A stretch of DNA of 64,000 nucleotides from positions 1-64,000 of the forward strand of contig CAVQBJ010000001.1 in the NCBI GenBank assembly GCA_963710725.1, written 5' to 3'. This stretch comes from CAVQBJ01 sp963710725 (GTDB lineage Bacteria > Actinomycetota > Thermoleophilia > Solirubrobacterales > Solirubrobacteraceae). Position numbers and translations under genes: made by a program. Numbering within the stretch: the first letter of the stretch is position 1; each line of letters begins with the position of its first letter. Of the stretch, positions 57,462 through 64,000 are shown one piece after another. A model generated the notes under the pieces. That model worked only from the letters and a program-made list of their open reading frames with translations, did not search any database and was not told the origin of the DNA.

Positions 57462-58970
57462 ATGACCGGTCGCGACCTGATCAACAAGTTGCCGCCCCGC
57501 GGCTGGGCCGTGCTCGGCGGCGCCGTGTTCGCCTCCGTGCTGCTCGTCTACCTCATCCTGCACTTCGCCACACAGCCGAGCTACAGCACCCTGCTCACCG
57601 GGCTCAACCCGGCACAGACCGGGAAGATCACCTCGACTCTCAGCACGCAGGGGATCGCGTACGAGATCCAGGGCAACGGCACGGCGATCGCGGTGCCGGC
57701 GAGCGAGACCGCCCAGGCCCGGGTCGCGCTGGCCAGCGCCAACCTGCTCACGAACAACCAGCCGGACTTCTCGCTGTTCGACAGCAGCCAGCTCGGCCAG
57801 AGCGACGCGCAGTTCAACGTCGAGTACCAGCGCGCGCTCGAGGGCCAGCTTTCCGAGACGATCGACAACATCCAGGGTGTCAACGGCGCCCAGGTGCAGC
57901 TCGTGCTCCCGAGCACGCAGCAGCAGCTGTTCGCCGACACCTCCACGCCGACCACCGCCGCGGTGCTCCTGTCCGGCGGCGAGAACCTCGACCCCGGCCA
58001 GATCCACGGGATCGCGCAGCTGGTGGCGTCGAGCGTCCAGGGGCTGCAGCTGAGCAACGTGACGATCACCGACGACACCGGCGCGCTGCTGTGGCCCAAC
58101 AGCAGCTCGTCGGGAACCGGCGGCGGGCTCCTGGCCAAGGAGCAGGCGCAGCAGCAGTTCGACGCGCAGCAGGCGGCGGCGATCGACGCGATGCTGACCC
58201 AGACGCTCGGGCCCCAGAAGGCGATGGTCCAGGTCAACGCCGACCTGAACGCCAACCAGCAGACGCTGCAGTCGCTCACCTATACGGGCAAGGGCGTGCC
58301 GCTCACCGCGAACACGACAACCGAGACCCTGCAGGGGGCCGGCGCCGGGTCGGCCGCCACCGCCGGCGCGGTGCCGAACTACACGCCGACCGGCACGACC
58401 GGCGCGTCCAACTACGCCAACAAGACCGCCAACACGACGTACGGCGTCAACAAGACCGTCACCTCGACGACGATCGCGCCGGGTGCCGTACAGAGCATGA
58501 AGGCCGCCCTCTACGTCGACACCTCGGTCCCGGCGGCGACGATCGCCAGTCTCAAGCAAGCTGTCTCCAACGCCCTCGGGATGGTGCCGGCCCGGGGTGA
58601 CACGGTGTCGGTGGTACAGACGAAATTCGCCGGGCCGACGGCCACGAAGGTGACCGCGCCGGCCGCCAGCCCGCTCAGCTACGCCAAGTACGGCGTGCTC
58701 GGCCTCGGTGCGCTGGTGTTCCTGTCCCTCGTGGCGCGGATGCTGCGACGGCGCGAGCGCGAGAGCCTCCTTTCCGAGCCGACCTGGCTGCGCGAGCTCG
58801 AGCACCGCCGCACGCTCAGCGAGTTCGAGCGTGACGCCGGGCCGGAGCCGCCGCCGATCAAGCAGCTGCGCCCCCACGTGAACACGGCCAAGCGCCAGGT
58901 CGAGGACCTCGTCGAACGCGACCCCGATCGCGTGGCGATGCAGGTGCGGGCCTGGATGGCCGAGGACTAG
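57462..58970 (+). CDS. fliF: Flagellar MS-ring protein FliF
   Basis: 502 residues. The first membrane helix is at about 14-33 (AVLGGAVFASVLLVYLILHF). The periplasmic ring-building motifs are YSTLLTGLNPAQTGKITSTL, ARVALASANL, EYQRALEGQLSETIDNIQGV, ALLSGGENLDPGQIHGIAQLV-like (57975-58035). The second helix is at about 406-427 and the FliG-binding tail ends VEDLVERDPDRVAMQVRAWM. The length is slightly below average. Confidence 0.95.
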   Translation: MTGRDLINKLPPRGWAVLGGAVFASVLLVYLILHFATQPSYSTLLTGLNPAQTGKITSTLSTQGIAYEIQGNGTAIAVPASETAQARVALASANLLTNNQPDFSLFDSSQLGQSDAQFNVEYQRALEGQLSETIDNIQGVNGAQVQLVLPSTQQQLFADTSTPTTAAVLLSGGENLDPGQIHGIAQLVASSVQGLQLSNVTITDDTGALLWPNSSSSGTGGGLLAKEQAQQQFDAQQAAAIDAMLTQTLGPQKAMVQVNADLNANQQTLQSLTYTGKGVPLTANTTTETLQGAGAGSAATAGAVPNYTPTGTTGASNYANKTANTTYGVNKTVTSTTIAPGAVQSMKAALYVDTSVPAATIASLKQAVSNALGMVPARGDTVSVVQTKFAGPTATKVTAPAASPLSYAKYGVLGLGALVFLSLVARMLRRRERESLLSEPTWLRELEHRRTLSEFERDAGPEPPPIKQLRPHVNTAKRQVEDLVERDPDRVAMQVRAWMAED

Positions 58971-58994
58971 GTCGAGGACGGAGGAACGAGCGCG

Positions 58995-60071
58995 ATGACA
59001 CCGGCCGAACTGGCCACTGACGACGACGGCCCGGGCAGCGTCTCGTCCAAGCTTCCGGCCCAGCGCATGGGCGGCATCCGGGTAGGCGGCCGCCACAAGG
59101 CGGCCGTCCTGCTCGTCTCGCTCGGCTCTGACAAGGCCGCGGCGGTGTTCAAGCACCTGCGCGACGACGAGATCGAGTCGCTGTCGCTCGACATGGCCAA
59201 GCTCGACAACGTCGACTCGAACATCAGCACCTTCGTGTTCGAGGAGCTCGCCGCCACCGTCCAGGGCGAGGAGGCCTCGCTGATGGGCGGCGTCGACTAC
59301 GCGCGCGAAGTGCTCGAGCGGGCGCTCGGCTCCGACCGCGCGCTCGAGATCGTCGGGCGCCTTTCGAGCGTCATCGAGCGCCGTCCGTTCGAGTTCATGC
59401 GCCGCACGCCCCCGGAGCAGATCGTCACCTTCCTGCGTAACGAGTCCCCGCAGACGATCGCGCTCGTCGTCGCCAACCTCCACACGACGCTCGCGGCCCA
59501 GGTGCTGTCCAACCTGCCCGAGTCCGAGCAGGCCGACATCGCCCTGCGCATCGCGCGCATGGGCGAGACGAGTCCCGAGGTCGTCAAGCAGGTCGAGGGC
59601 GTCATGCGCATGAAGCTCGCCAACGTCGTGCAGCACGTGTACTCGGCGGCCGGCGGCGTGAAGTCGCTTGCCGACATCCTCAACCAGGCCGACCGCCCGA
59701 CCGAGCGCAACGTGCTCGACTCGCTCTCCACCACCGACGAGGAGCTCGGCGAGGAGGTGCGTCGCCTGCTGTTCGTGTTCGAGGACATCGCCAAGCTCGA
59801 CGACCGCTCGATTCAGATGGTCCTGCGCGAGGCCGACCAGAAGGACCTCGCGCTCGCCCTGCGCGGCGTCAGCGACGAGGTGCGCGACCGCATCCTCGGG
59901 AACATGTCCGAGCGCGGCGCCCAGATGCTGCGCGAGGAGATGGAGTTCCAGCCGCCGCAGCGCAAGCGGGTCGTCGAGGAGGCGCAGGGTCGCATCGTGG
60001 CGATCGTCCGCCGTCTCGAGGAAGCCGGCGAGCTGACCATCAGCCGTGGCGAGGGCGACGTTGTCTACTGA
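58995..60071 (+). CDS. fliG: Flagellar switch protein FliG
   Basis: 358 residues. The N-terminal FliF-binding domain is KAAVLLVSLGSDKAAAVFKH. The middle domain has EQIVTFLRNESPQTIALVVA with the EHPQ-like position here ESPQ. The C-terminal torque domain has MFVFEDI-like LLFVFEDIAKLDDRSIQMVL, with READQKDLALALRGV and NMSERGAQMLREEMEF. The charged torque helix residues are retained. The ATG is 24 bases after fliF. Confidence 0.95.
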   Translation: MTPAELATDDDGPGSVSSKLPAQRMGGIRVGGRHKAAVLLVSLGSDKAAAVFKHLRDDEIESLSLDMAKLDNVDSNISTFVFEELAATVQGEEASLMGGVDYAREVLERALGSDRALEIVGRLSSVIERRPFEFMRRTPPEQIVTFLRNESPQTIALVVANLHTTLAAQVLSNLPESEQADIALRIARMGETSPEVVKQVEGVMRMKLANVVQHVYSAAGGVKSLADILNQADRPTERNVLDSLSTTDEELGEEVRRLLFVFEDIAKLDDRSIQMVLREADQKDLALALRGVSDEVRDRILGNMSERGAQMLREEMEFQPPQRKRVVEEAQGRIVAIVRRLEEAGELTISRGEGDVVY

Positions 60072-60675
60072 CGCCGCGCCGTTCGCCTTCGAGCAGCTGC
60101 AGCCGGTCGGACTGCGCCCCGGCGCGGGCGGCTCCGGGAGGGGCCTCAGCCTGGCCGACGCCGAGCAGATCCATGCCGAGGCACGGGCCGCCGGCGAGGC
60201 CGAGGGCCGGGCCGAGGGGCTGCTCGCGGCCCACGCCGAGATCGACGCCGCGCTGGCCGCGCTGCGCCACGCCGCGACCGAGGTCGACCATCTGCGCGAC
60301 GACATGGCCGCGACCTTCGAGCGCGAGGCGGTCGAGCTGGCGCTCTCGCTCTCCGAGCAGATCATCGCGGGCACGCTCGAAGTCGAGCCGGAGCGCATCC
60401 TCGACGGCGTACGCGGCGCCCTGCGTCGCATCATCGACCGCCACCGTGTGACCGTTCTCGTCAGCCCCGCCGATCTCGAGCTCGTGGCCGGGCGCATGGA
60501 CGCCGTGCGGGCCGAGCTCGGCGGGATCGACCAGTGCGACGTTCAGGCCGACCGGCGCGTCGCGCGGGGTGGTGTGGTGGTCCAGACGACGGCCGGCGAG
60601 ATCGACGCGCAGGTCCCGACGCAGCTCGCCCGGGCTCGCGAGGTCGTCGCCGAGCTGCTCAGCCGCGAGACATGA
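60046..60675 (+). CDS. fliH: Flagellar assembly protein FliH
   Basis: 209 residues if started at the GTG at 60046; a TTG at 60061 is an alternative. The Ala/Glu-rich coiled coil (AEQIHAEARAAGEAEGRAEG) and the C-terminal domain (EREAVELALSLSEQIIAGTL, then IDAQVPTQLARAREVVAEL) are the FliH pattern, related to the V-ATPase peripheral stalk. FliH regulates the FliI ATPase and docks it at the export gate. It overlaps fliG by 26 bases and fliI by four. Confidence 0.9.
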   Translation: MARATLSTDAAPFAFEQLQPVGLRPGAGGSGRGLSLADAEQIHAEARAAGEAEGRAEGLLAAHAEIDAALAALRHAATEVDHLRDDMAATFEREAVELALSLSEQIIAGTLEVEPERILDGVRGALRRIIDRHRVTVLVSPADLELVAGRMDAVRAELGGIDQCDVQADRRVARGGVVVQTTAGEIDAQVPTQLARAREVVAELLSRET

Positions 60676-62156
60676 TGGACGGATCCGCGCCGTCGCGCGA
60701 GACGATCTCGCGCGTTCGGACCGCGCTCATGCGCAGCGACCTGGCCCGGCGTCACGGACGGGTCTCGGAGCTCATCGGCCTGATCATCGAAGCGAGCGGG
60801 CTCCAGGCCGAGATCGGGGAGGTGTGCCGCGTCGGCAGCGGCCGATCGGGAGAGTCGGTGGCCACCGAGGTCGTCGGCTTCCGCGAGGGCAAGACGCTGC
60901 TCATGCCACTCGGCGAGCTGCAGGGCATCGGCCCCGGCACGACGGTCGAGGCGACCGGCGCAGCGTTCCGCGTCGCCGTCGGGGAGCAGCTGCTCGGCCG
61001 CGTCATCGACGGGCTCGGTGTGCCGATGGACCGCCGGCCCGCCGCGATCACCCAGGCCTCGCGCTCGACGATCGGCTCGCCGCCCGACCCGCTCGAGCGT
61101 CCCCGGATTCGCGAGCGGGTGGGGCTCGGCGTGCGTGCGCTCGACTCGCTCGTGCCGTGCGGGCGCGGCCAGCGTCTCGGCATCTTCGCCGGCTCGGGTG
61201 TCGGCAAGTCCTCGCTGCTCGGCATGATCGCGCGCTCGACGACGGCGGACGTCAACGTGATCGCGCTCGTCGGAGAGCGTGGCCGGGAGGTGCGCGAGTT
61301 CATCGAGAGAGACCTCGGCGACGCGCTCGCCCACTCGGTGGTCGTCGTCGCCACGTCCGACCAGCCGGCACTGGTGCGGATCCGCGCCGCCTTCACCGCG
61401 ACGGCGATCGCGGAGCACTTCCGCGACCAGGGTCACGACGTGATGCTGATGATGGACTCGGTGACGCGCTTTGCCATGGCGCAGCGCGAGATCGGCCTGG
61501 CGATCGGCGAGCCGCCCGCCACCCGCGGCTACACGCCGAGCGTGTTCGCGCTCCTTCCGCGGCTGCTCGAGCGGGCGGGATCGAGCCCGGTCGGCTCGAT
61601 CACGGGGCTGTACACGGTGCTCGTCGACGGCGACGACATGAACGAGCCGATCGCGGATGCGGTGCGGTCGATCCTCGACGGCCACGTCGTGCTCACGCGC
61701 TCGCTTGCGCACTCCGGGCACTACCCGGCGATCGATGTGCTGCAGAGCGTCTCCCGGCTGGCTAACGACGTCGTCTCCGACGAGGTCCGTGAGGCTGCGC
61801 AGACGCTGCGCTCCGCGCTCGCGGCCTACGGCGAGAAGGAGGATCTGATCGCGATCGGCGCCTACCAGGCGGGGACGGCCCCGCTCGTCGACGCGGCGAT
61901 GGCCCTGCGCGGCGAGATCGACGCCTTCCTGCGGCAGTCCGTCGATCACCTCACCACGGCCGAGGACGCCGACGCGCAGCTCATCGCGCTGGCCGCCGCG
62001 CTGCGTGAGCACGCCGGCGGCGGAGAGATCGTGGGCGGCACGATCGTCGATCCCGACACGCCGCTTCCGGATGGCGCCGTCGCGCCCGGCGAGATCGCAC
62101 TCGGCTCGCCGACCGGCGCACCGCTGGCCATCCCGTCGCTTGCCTTGCCGACATGA
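60672..62156 (+). CDS. fliI: Flagellar export ATPase FliI
   Basis: 494 residues from the ATG at 60672, which overlaps the fliH TGA as ATGA; the longer open frame upstream is only the fliH shadow. The F1-ATPase beta-like core has Walker A GIFAGSGVGKSSLLG, the LVGERGREVREFIE loop, Walker B VMLMMDSVTRFAMAQREIGL and the FliI/YscN marker GEPPATRGYTPSVFALLPRL. The C-terminal 45 residues are an extra Gly/Pro-rich tail. It energises type III export. Confidence 0.96.
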   Translation: MMDGSAPSRETISRVRTALMRSDLARRHGRVSELIGLIIEASGLQAEIGEVCRVGSGRSGESVATEVVGFREGKTLLMPLGELQGIGPGTTVEATGAAFRVAVGEQLLGRVIDGLGVPMDRRPAAITQASRSTIGSPPDPLERPRIRERVGLGVRALDSLVPCGRGQRLGIFAGSGVGKSSLLGMIARSTTADVNVIALVGERGREVREFIERDLGDALAHSVVVVATSDQPALVRIRAAFTATAIAEHFRDQGHDVMLMMDSVTRFAMAQREIGLAIGEPPATRGYTPSVFALLPRLLERAGSSPVGSITGLYTVLVDGDDMNEPIADAVRSILDGHVVLTRSLAHSGHYPAIDVLQSVSRLANDVVSDEVREAAQTLRSALAAYGEKEDLIAIGAYQAGTAPLVDAAMALRGEIDAFLRQSVDHLTTAEDADAQLIALAAALREHAGGGEIVGGTIVDPDTPLPDGAVAPGEIALGSPTGAPLAIPSLALPT

Positions 62157-62686
62157 GCCGGACCACGGGTCATATACGTGTCCAGCGCGCTGGATCGCGG
62201 GGTGCTCGAACCGATAAAGGGGTCGTGTCCGGCTCCTTCCGCTTCCGCCTCGAACGCGTTCGCGCCCTGCGCGAGCACGGCGAAGACGTCGCCAAGCAGG
62301 CACTCGCCGGCGCGCTCGTCCGCCGCGAGGAATGCGAGGAGAAGCTGCAGGAGACCGAGCAGCAACTCGACCAGGCGCGTCTGGCCCAGCGCGAGACCGG
62401 CGTGTCCGGCACGAGCGCCGTCGACCTGATCGCGCGCCAGGCCTACCTCGAGCGCGTCGAACGCGCTCGCGACGCGACCGTCCGCGACCTCGATCTCCAC
62501 GAGGCCGAGGTGGCGACGCGGCGAGACCTGCTCACCGAAGCGGCTCGGGCCCGCGAGGCGCTCGAGCGCCTGAAGGAGCGCCGCCGCGCCGACCACGAGC
62601 AGGAGGTCGCGCGACGCAGCGGCCGTGAGCTCGACGAGGTCGCGCTCAATGTGTACCGCCGAGGCGCGCCGGGGGGTGCGGCATGA
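62153..62686 (+). CDS. fliJ: Flagellar export chaperone FliJ
   Basis: 177 residues from the ATG at 62153 (ATGA overlap with fliI), or about 153 from a GTG at 62225, where the homologous FRFRLERVRALREHGEDVAK begins. It is a two-helix coiled coil (KLQETEQQLDQARLAQRETG, HEAEVATRRDLLTEAARARE, REALERLKERRRADHEQEVA). It has the FliJ size and position. FliJ interacts with FliI and the export gate and resembles the gamma subunit of F1. Confidence 0.88.
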   Translation: MSRTTGHIRVQRAGSRGARTDKGVVSGSFRFRLERVRALREHGEDVAKQALAGALVRREECEEKLQETEQQLDQARLAQRETGVSGTSAVDLIARQAYLERVERARDATVRDLDLHEAEVATRRDLLTEAARAREALERLKERRRADHEQEVARRSGRELDEVALNVYRRGAPGGAA

Positions 62687-64000
62687 CCGTCGCGGCCATG
62701 GCCGGCGCGAGCGAGACGGGCGGACCGGCGATCGGTCCGCCTCCACCGGGTCCGCCGCCGGGCGGCTCGCTGTTCGCGAGCGTGCTCGACGACCAAGTGG
62801 CCCGGACCGCACCTGCGGAAGGCCAGACCGAGACAAGCGGCGAGGAGACCGCCGCCTCGACCGAGCACGGCGCGGACGACGGCGGGTCGCAGACCGGAAC
62901 CGAGGACAACGGCCCGGGCACGGCGAGCGCCGGACCGTCCGGCGCCGATCCGGGCGCCGACCATCCCGCGCCGGTCCGCCGCGCCGCGCGGGCCGCTGGA
63001 GCGTCCACCGTGCCTTGCTCCGCGACGGGATCGCCGGCTGCGGCCGTCCCCGCGGCGAGCACGACCTCGACCGGGCTCGTCTCCGCCTCGGTGACCCCGA
63101 GCGCCGGTGCCGGCTCGCCCGGCACCGGATCGACGTCGGCGACACCGTCGTCACCGGGCACGACCGCCGCCGGTGCCCCATCGCCGGCGGCCGACCTGCC
63201 CGGCACCTCGGCCGGCGCCCCGATGAGCTCACTCGGAGCCGGCGCCCCGCCCGACGGCACCGGCACGGCCCCCCCGGGCGCCGGCCCGGTCGCGGGCGGC
63301 GCTGCGACGCCGTCCACCGGGGCGACCGCCGGGGCCGAAGCCGCTGGTGGTCCTGGTGTGGGCGTGAGCGTGCCGTCGAGCGCTGGTGGTGCCGGTGTGG
63401 GCGTGAGCGTGCCGTCGGGCGCTGGTGGTGCCGGTGTGGGCGTGAGCGTGCCGTCGGGCGCCGGTGGTTCTGGTGCGGGTGCGAGCGTGCCGTCGGGCGC
63501 CGGTGGTTCTGGTGCGGGTGCGAGCGTGCCGTCGGGCGCCGGTGGTTCCGGTGTGGGCGCGAGCGTGCCGTCGGGCGCCGGTGGTTCTGGTGCGGGTGCG
63601 AGCGCCCCGTCGGGCGCCGGTGGTTCTGGTGTGGGTGCGAGCGTGCCGTCGAACGCCGGCGGTCCCGGTGTGGGCGCGAGCGTGCCGTCGAGCGCAGGCG
63701 GTGCCGGTGTGGGCGCGACGGTGGGCACACCGCCGGCGGCCATCCCCGGCGCGCCGTCCCAGACGCCGGGATCGGCTCCGCCGAGCGGCGCGCCGGCACC
63801 CGCTTCGTCGCCGTCAGCCACGGGCCCGGCGGTGCCCGTCGCGACCGGCTCGGCCCCCCAGAACGCTGCGCTCCCCGGCGACCCCGCTGGGACCGCGCAC
63901 GCCGGCAGCGCCGCGGTGCTCGCCACCGCCACGGCGCCGAGCACCAGTTCCGCCTCGGGCAGCGGCGCGAGCGCGCCGGCGAACTCCGCGGCGGTGGCGG
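62683..64000 (+). CDS. fliK: FliK hook-length control protein, N-terminal part (runs off the window)
   Basis: The ATG at 62683 overlaps the fliJ TGA, and the frame stays open to the last base: more than 439 codons without a stop. The N-terminus (FASVLDDQVA) fits the FliK family's usual start. The rest is Ala/Gly/Pro/Ser-rich and includes the 39-bp repeat at 63346-63720. The conserved C-terminal Flg_hook domain must lie beyond the window. FliK is the secreted molecular ruler that measures hook length, so the long low-complexity region would act as the ruler. The family call rests on gene order and composition. Confidence 0.8.
   Translation, partial: MTVAAMAGASETGGPAIGPPPPGPPPGGSLFASVLDDQVARTAPAEGQTETSGEETAASTEHGADDGGSQTGTEDNGPGTASAGPSGADPGADHPAPVRRAARAAGASTVPCSATGSPAAAVPAASTTSTGLVSASVTPSAGAGSPGTGSTSATPSSPGTTAAGAPSPAADLPGTSAGAPMSSLGAGAPPDGTGTAPPGAGPVAGGAATPSTGATAGAEAAGGPGVGVSVPSSAGGAGVGVSVPSGAGGAGVGVSVPSGAGGSGAGASVPSGAGGSGAGASVPSGAGGSGVGASVPSGAGGSGAGASAPSGAGGSGVGASVPSNAGGPGVGASVPSSAGGAGVGATVGTPPAAIPGAPSQTPGSAPPSGAPAPASSPSATGPAVPVATGSAPQNAALPGDPAGTAHAGSAAVLATATAPSTSSASGSGASAPANSAAVA
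63346..63720 (+). repeat. 39-bp tandem repeat encoding a 13-residue Gly/Ser unit in fliK
   Basis: Nine full units and a part of a tenth, each encoding GG-x-G-V/A-G-V/A-S-V-P-S-x-A. The DNA copies differ at a few positions (GTGGGC/GCGGGT, TCGAGC/TCGGGC). The unit is a whole number of codons, so changes in copy number would lengthen or shorten FliK by 13 residues without frameshift. Confidence 0.9.

Noticed and set aside
62191..62217. ACCGATAA word inside the start of fliJ
   Set aside because: A good -10 octamer, but the sequence at the -35 distance (TGGATCGC) does not fit, and the gene is translationally coupled to fliI.

Overview
The window is high-GC bacterial DNA from a flagellated actinobacterium. 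CsrA/FliW control of a Gram-positive-type flagellar cluster, together with large secreted beta-propeller/TIG proteins, makes a Thermoleophilia (Solirubrobacterales) relative my best guess; that placement is inference, because the window holds no rRNA or other taxonomic marker.

Left part (1-10.3 kb). Bases 1 to about 1750 look like the right end of an element integrated into a tRNA-Phe gene. They carry a solitary AAA ATPase gene and end in a lone 3' half of tRNA-Phe(GAA), without the 5' half. Next come an ArsR/SRPBCC pair, a decayed COG4705-type membrane gene, a DGYHR-motif protein of unknown role, and a minus-strand group (class I amidotransferase, Nudix hydrolase, DHDPS-family lyase, AadA-like nucleotidyltransferase). 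Divergent to that group are an XRE-cupin regulator, a nitrilase and a secreted beta-propeller protein. A perfect 14-bp palindrome lies between the divergent genes.

Middle part (10.3-43.3 kb). This holds a soluble chemoreceptor with the signalling domain first and a Cache-like sensor last, a very large kinase-ATPase-TPR-GAF-GGDEF signalling protein, and two giant paralogous exported proteins (1887 and 2808 aa). The paralogues share an N-terminal module, an FG-GAP-like propeller, TIG arrays and a special C-terminal TIG domain. Between them lie a molybdate-type ABC operon (binding protein, fused permease-ATPase, HTH-TOBE protein), a cellulose-synthase-like glycosyltransferase, a small lipoprotein, and a fatty-acid operon (AidB-like acyl-CoA dehydrogenase, enoyl-CoA hydratase, TetR) with a further TetR. 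A serine beta-lactamase-like hydrolase follows the second giant protein.

Right part (43.2-64 kb). This is a flagellar cluster. On the minus strand are flgF, flgG, flgJ-like, flgN, flgK, flgL, fliW and csrA, plus fliA separately. On the plus strand are a FliK-like/FlhX pair, a TPR-glycosyltransferase, flaG-like, fliD, fliS, fliT-like, flgB, flgC (frameshifted as read), fliE, fliF, fliG, fliH, fliI, fliJ and the start of fliK. Six sigma-28-type promoters with identical geometry (TCAA/TCAG-type octamer, 11 nt, nCCGATnA octamer) can be read in front of flgF, flgG, the glycosyltransferase, flaG, fliS and flgB. FliA, encoded in the cluster, is the obvious sigma factor for them. No flagellin gene is present in the window.
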